The translations under genes were made by a program, and so were the position numbers. From Chloroflexota bacterium (lineage in GTDB: Bacteria > Chloroflexota > Anaerolineae > Anaerolineales > Villigracilaceae): a DNA stretch of 18,632 nucleotides. Under the pieces are notes generated by a model, which searched no databases, was not told the origin of the DNA, and saw only the letters and a program-made list of their open reading frames with translations. The stretch lies in contig JAJYOH010000045.1 in assembly GCA_021796315.1 (NCBI GenBank), forward strand, positions 1-18,632, given 5' to 3'. This document shows positions 15,935 through 18,632 of this stretch, piece after piece; within the stretch, counting starts at the first letter, position 1; each line of letters begins with the position of its first letter.

Positions 15935-17254
15935 TCAGAGTCTTTTCCATACTTTTGGTGCGAGTTCACGCGAACGCGCTGCGATCCGTTCTTCATCGAG
16001 GGCGAGAACTTTTTTGTTTTTCATCAAAATCTTGCCTTTGCAAACCGTCGTGTCGACGGCTGCATCTACCAAGCCAAAGATGAGATGTCCGAGGAAGTTC
16101 ATATCGCTAATGGGAGTAGGCGGCTGGTAGTCAAGAATGGCAAGGTCGGCGGGATGGTCCTCTGCGATTTCGCCTAACTTTAAACCAAATTGGCGTTCGC
16201 AAATCTCGGCGTTGTTTTGCAATAACATCTGCGGCGCTTCGGCGAAAGCCACGCGTGGATCATGATTAGCAAGTCGGTGTAACAGATATGCCGTGCGCAT
16301 TTGCGCCAACATATCGGACGACATGCCGTCTGTGCCGAGTCCGACGAGGATGTGCTTTTTCAATAAATCAAGAACGCGCGTGACGCCGACCGCGTTGTTC
16401 ATGTTCGATTCTGGGTTATGGACAACTGCCGTCTTCGTCGCGGCGATGATGTCCATTTCAGAATCATCAATATGGACACAATGTACGAACAAAGACTTTT
16501 CTCCTGATGCGCACATTTTGTCCAATCGTTTTACGGTGGGCATTCCATATTTCTTGATGGAGTCTTCGCGGTCGGCGGCATCTTCTGCCACATGGACGTG
16601 ACAGCCGATATCAGCATCTTTGGCAATCCCAACGCATTTCTCGAGCGTCTCGTCAGACAGCGTGAACGACGCATGAAGCCCCATCATGGCTGCGATCTGT
16701 CCATCGCCTTTGCCAACTTTTTTGATAAAGCGTTCGTTCTCTTTGATTCCTCCGCCGGGAGTGTTGCGGTCAGAGACTTCATAACATAGCGAGGCGCGGA
16801 TGCCTGCCTGGCGTACAGCGCTTTCAATCAAATCCAGTGAGCCATCTCGCATTGAAGGCGATGCGTGATGGTCAATGACGGTCGTTGTGCCGTTGCGGAT
16901 ACATTCGATCAATGGGATTTGCGCCGAGAGCGTAATATCTTCTTCCGAGAGCGCCATATCCAGCTTCCACCATAACCGTTCGAGGATTTCTACAAAGTTT
17001 GAAGCTGGCTCTCCGGGAATTGCCATGCCGCGCGCCATCGTCGAATAGAAATGGTGATGCGTGCAGATGAAGCCGGGCATAACCACTTTTCCGTTGCAGT
17101 CAATCGTTTCGGCTTTCGGATAACGTTTTTTCATTTCTGCAGAATCGCCGATTGCAACAACCTGCTCGCCATCCGTTACCACGGAGCCATTCAGCAAAAC
17201 TTTATTTTCTTTTCCGAGCGTTGCAACAATTCCATTCTCAAAGCGTGTTGTCAT
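15935..17254 (-). CDS. ssnA: SsnA-type amidohydrolase (putative purine-related aminohydrolase)
   Basis: A 439-residue metal-dependent hydrolase of the amidohydrolase superfamily, resembling SsnA of selenium-linked purine gene clusters and, more broadly, chlorohydrolase/adenosine-type deaminases. Metal and catalytic residues: His66 and His68 in CTHHHFYSTMARGM, His221 and Glu224 in HVHVAE, His258 in FVHCVHID, and Asp309 in GLGTDGM. An AAGGAAGGA ribosome binding site precedes the ATG. It follows the PreA-like gene by 37 nt on the same strand and is probably in one operon with it. SsnA has no firmly established reaction; deamination or ring hydrolysis of a purine or pyrimidine derivative fits the context. 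Confidence 0.85.
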   Translation of the reverse strand: MTTRFENGIVATLGKENKVLLNGSVVTDGEQVVAIGDSAEMKKRYPKAETIDCNGKVVMPGFICTHHHFYSTMARGMAIPGEPASNFVEILERLWWKLDMALSEEDITLSAQIPLIECIRNGTTTVIDHHASPSMRDGSLDLIESAVRQAGIRASLCYEVSDRNTPGGGIKENERFIKKVGKGDGQIAAMMGLHASFTLSDETLEKCVGIAKDADIGCHVHVAEDAADREDSIKKYGMPTVKRLDKMCASGEKSLFVHCVHIDDSEMDIIAATKTAVVHNPESNMNNAVGVTRVLDLLKKHILVGLGTDGMSSDMLAQMRTAYLLHRLANHDPRVAFAEAPQMLLQNNAEICERQFGLKLGEIAEDHPADLAILDYQPPTPISDMNFLGHLIFGLVDAAVDTTVCKGKILMKNKKVLALDEERIAARSRELAPKVWKRL

Positions 17255-17291
17255 GTTATTTGTTCCTTCCTTTGGTTTGATGTGTGATGGA

Positions 17292-18632
17292 TCAATTTTC
17301 CCTGAGCATTGCCAGCTCTTGCGGAGTCCGCTCGCGCATCGTGATCGCGCCGGTCAGACATTTCTGCGCGCAGAGTGAACAGCCAATGCAGCGCGACGCG
17401 TCCGAAAACGGGAGCCGCTTCTCGTCCAGTGTGATCGCCATGTACGGACAGCGCGCACAGTTTCCGCATGAAATGCACAAGTCATAATTGAAATTAGAAA
17501 TCTTCTTAATCGGCGAAAGCGCCATGAAATCCGTGACCGGATGCGGTTGGGCAATCCCTATTAATTCATGCATGGATTTGATCCCGCGTTCTTGCATCAG
17601 GAAGGCTGTGCCAGACTCGATGTCGCGTATGATGCTATATCCAAATTTTGTTGGCATGGTGCAGAACTGAACTGTCTTCACGCCCAGCGCGAGGAAGTCC
17701 ATCGCGGCTTTATAGTTCATCGGTCCGCCGTTGCCAGAAATTTCAATGCCTTCTGGCACAGCATTGGAGAGAGTCAAATTGGAGACGGGCGTGACGCCTT
17801 CGCCGCTCATGCCCACGATCACGCCTTCTTCCCAAACGCGGTCTATCGAACCAGTGCGAAAGCCAAGTGCTGGGAAAGAGTTTGCGAGCGTAATGCCTGC
17901 TTTTTTATTTGGATATTTTGCGAGGACTTGTTTGATGGCTCGCAGAATCGGAACGATAGATGTGACCGCGGCAGTCAACTTGAAAAGTTTTGGAATGTTT
18001 GGATCGCCAACTTCCATAACCCAATCAATGATCTTTGCTGTGAGTGCCGCATTCTGCGAGACGATGTCGCCTTCGGTTCCATCGCCGCCTTGCGGACAGG
18101 ACAACGAATATTCGATTCCCATTGCGCCTGCGGCTTCGAGCTTTTTAGTGTTGGACTGCCATCCGGCTTTATCGCTCTCATCGTGACCCGTGACCGGTCC
18201 GCCCGTTGAAGCCATCGTCAAACGATCAGGCCATTTCTTGATCAACTGTACAACTTCGCGGCAGACTCGATCAAGCGGATGTCCCGATACGTTGTCCGCG
18301 TTGCCATAAGTGGATTGGCTAAACGTAAACATGTATTCGGCTGGGATATGAATCGGGACATTGTCAAACGCGGTCTTCATGATCGCGCCAGCCCAGCCCG
18401 CCTCATACGCCTTTTGCATTTGATCCAAGCCATCGGTCATCGGCGAAGCTGACAGCAAATACGGTGAACGAATTTGTCGTCCAAAGAAATCGGTTGCCAG
18501 CGAAACGGGGACCGGGTTGTATCCTGGAAGTGCATAACGAGATTTAATTGTTTTTTCAAAAGTTGGTTTTGGCTGCTTATTCAAATAAGCATCAATTTCA
18601 AGCGCTGCGTTCTTGCCGGATGCAACGGCTTG
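17292..18632 (-). CDS. preA: PreA-like dihydropyrimidine dehydrogenase subunit, probably fused to a PreT-type flavoprotein, partial
   Basis: An FMN-binding TIM barrel of the dihydroorotate/dihydropyrimidine dehydrogenase type (LLSASPMTDG near the start, ANSFPALGFRTGS, EISGNGGPMNY, GVKTVQFCTMPT). Two [4Fe-4S] motifs follow, CISCGNCARCP and CIGCSLCAQKC. The PreA part could be started at a TTG at 18584, but the frame stays open to the window edge. The 16 codons before it encode QAVASGKNAALEIDAY, which matches the C-terminal tail of GltD/PreT-type FAD-NAD(P)H oxidoreductases. I therefore treat it as the C-terminal half of a fused PreT-PreA protein, arranged as in animal dihydropyrimidine dehydrogenase. 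The expected role is NAD(P)H-linked reduction of uracil/thymine or a related nitrogenous ring. It precedes ssnA. Confidence 0.82.
   Translation of the reverse strand, partial: QAVASGKNAALEIDAYLNKQPKPTFEKTIKSRYALPGYNPVPVSLATDFFGRQIRSPYLLSASPMTDGLDQMQKAYEAGWAGAIMKTAFDNVPIHIPAEYMFTFSQSTYGNADNVSGHPLDRVCREVVQLIKKWPDRLTMASTGGPVTGHDESDKAGWQSNTKKLEAAGAMGIEYSLSCPQGGDGTEGDIVSQNAALTAKIIDWVMEVGDPNIPKLFKLTAAVTSIVPILRAIKQVLAKYPNKKAGITLANSFPALGFRTGSIDRVWEEGVIVGMSGEGVTPVSNLTLSNAVPEGIEISGNGGPMNYKAAMDFLALGVKTVQFCTMPTKFGYSIIRDIESGTAFLMQERGIKSMHELIGIAQPHPVTDFMALSPIKKISNFNYDLCISCGNCARCPYMAITLDEKRLPFSDASRCIGCSLCAQKCLTGAITMRERTPQELAMLREN

Noticed and set aside
17568..18209. 213-codon plus-strand frame opposite the PreA-like gene
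   Set aside because: The opposite strand encodes FMN-barrel and iron-sulfur motifs; this frame shows none.

Overview
The window looks like a piece of chromosome from a free-living bacterium of roughly 50% GC. I infer a member of the Chloroflexota (Anaerolineae-like). The reasons are a mix of possible leaderless and Shine-Dalgarno-led genes, a luciferase-like F420-type oxidoreductase, a GckA-type glycerate kinase, and a compatible-solute cluster of the kind found in Thermotogae, Chloroflexi and Deinococcus-Thermus. This assignment is inference; there is no rRNA or other marker here. I saw no tRNA, rRNA, CRISPR array or insertion sequence.

Left part (1-2705, minus strand): a NitT/TauT-type ABC importer, with a truncated ATPase at the window edge and a substrate-binding lipoprotein, lies downstream of a glycerate 2-kinase. 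A 20-bp divergent intergenic region with a centred palindromic TATACT element separates the kinase from a plus-strand D-glycerate (hydroxypyruvate/glyoxylate) dehydrogenase (2726-3691). A 631-residue membrane protein with a coiled coil and two membrane helices (3869-5764) follows; I do not recognise its family.

Centre (5904-14353, plus strand): six tightly packed genes form an operon for glucosylglycerate (GG) and probably a larger GG-based solute. They are a YcjM-like GH13_18 glucosylglycerate phosphorylase, a GH63-like glycosidase (11-bp overlap), a GT4 glycosyltransferase, a histidine-type glucosyl-3-phosphoglycerate phosphatase (GpgP), a second GT4 glycosyltransferase, and a fusion of tandem universal-stress-protein domains to glucosyl-3-phosphoglycerate synthase (USP-GpgS). 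The proposed flow is: NDP-glucose + 3-phosphoglycerate -> GPG (GpgS) -> GG (GpgP) -> possible extension by the GT4 enzymes, for example to mannosylglucosylglycerate. Recovery would run through the GH63-like hydrolase and the phosphorylase to glucose 1-phosphate plus D-glycerate. D-glycerate then enters glycolysis through the glycerate kinase, or is interconverted with hydroxypyruvate by the dehydrogenase. Synthesis, breakdown and glycerate salvage thus sit in one neighbourhood.

Right part: an LLM-class oxidoreductase (14350-15345, minus) converges on gpgS with stop codons overlapping by 4 bp. A promoter leads a 74-residue cysteine-rich small protein (15614-15838, plus). A perfect 15-bp hairpin (15870-15906) serves as a terminator between this gene and the minus-strand pair at the end of the window: an SsnA-type amidohydrolase and a PreA-like FMN/iron-sulfur protein. 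The PreA-like frame stays open to the window edge and its visible N-terminal codons look like the tail of a PreT/GltD-type flavoprotein, so it is probably a PreT-PreA fusion. This pair suggests purine or pyrimidine catabolism and is probably unrelated to the solute cluster.
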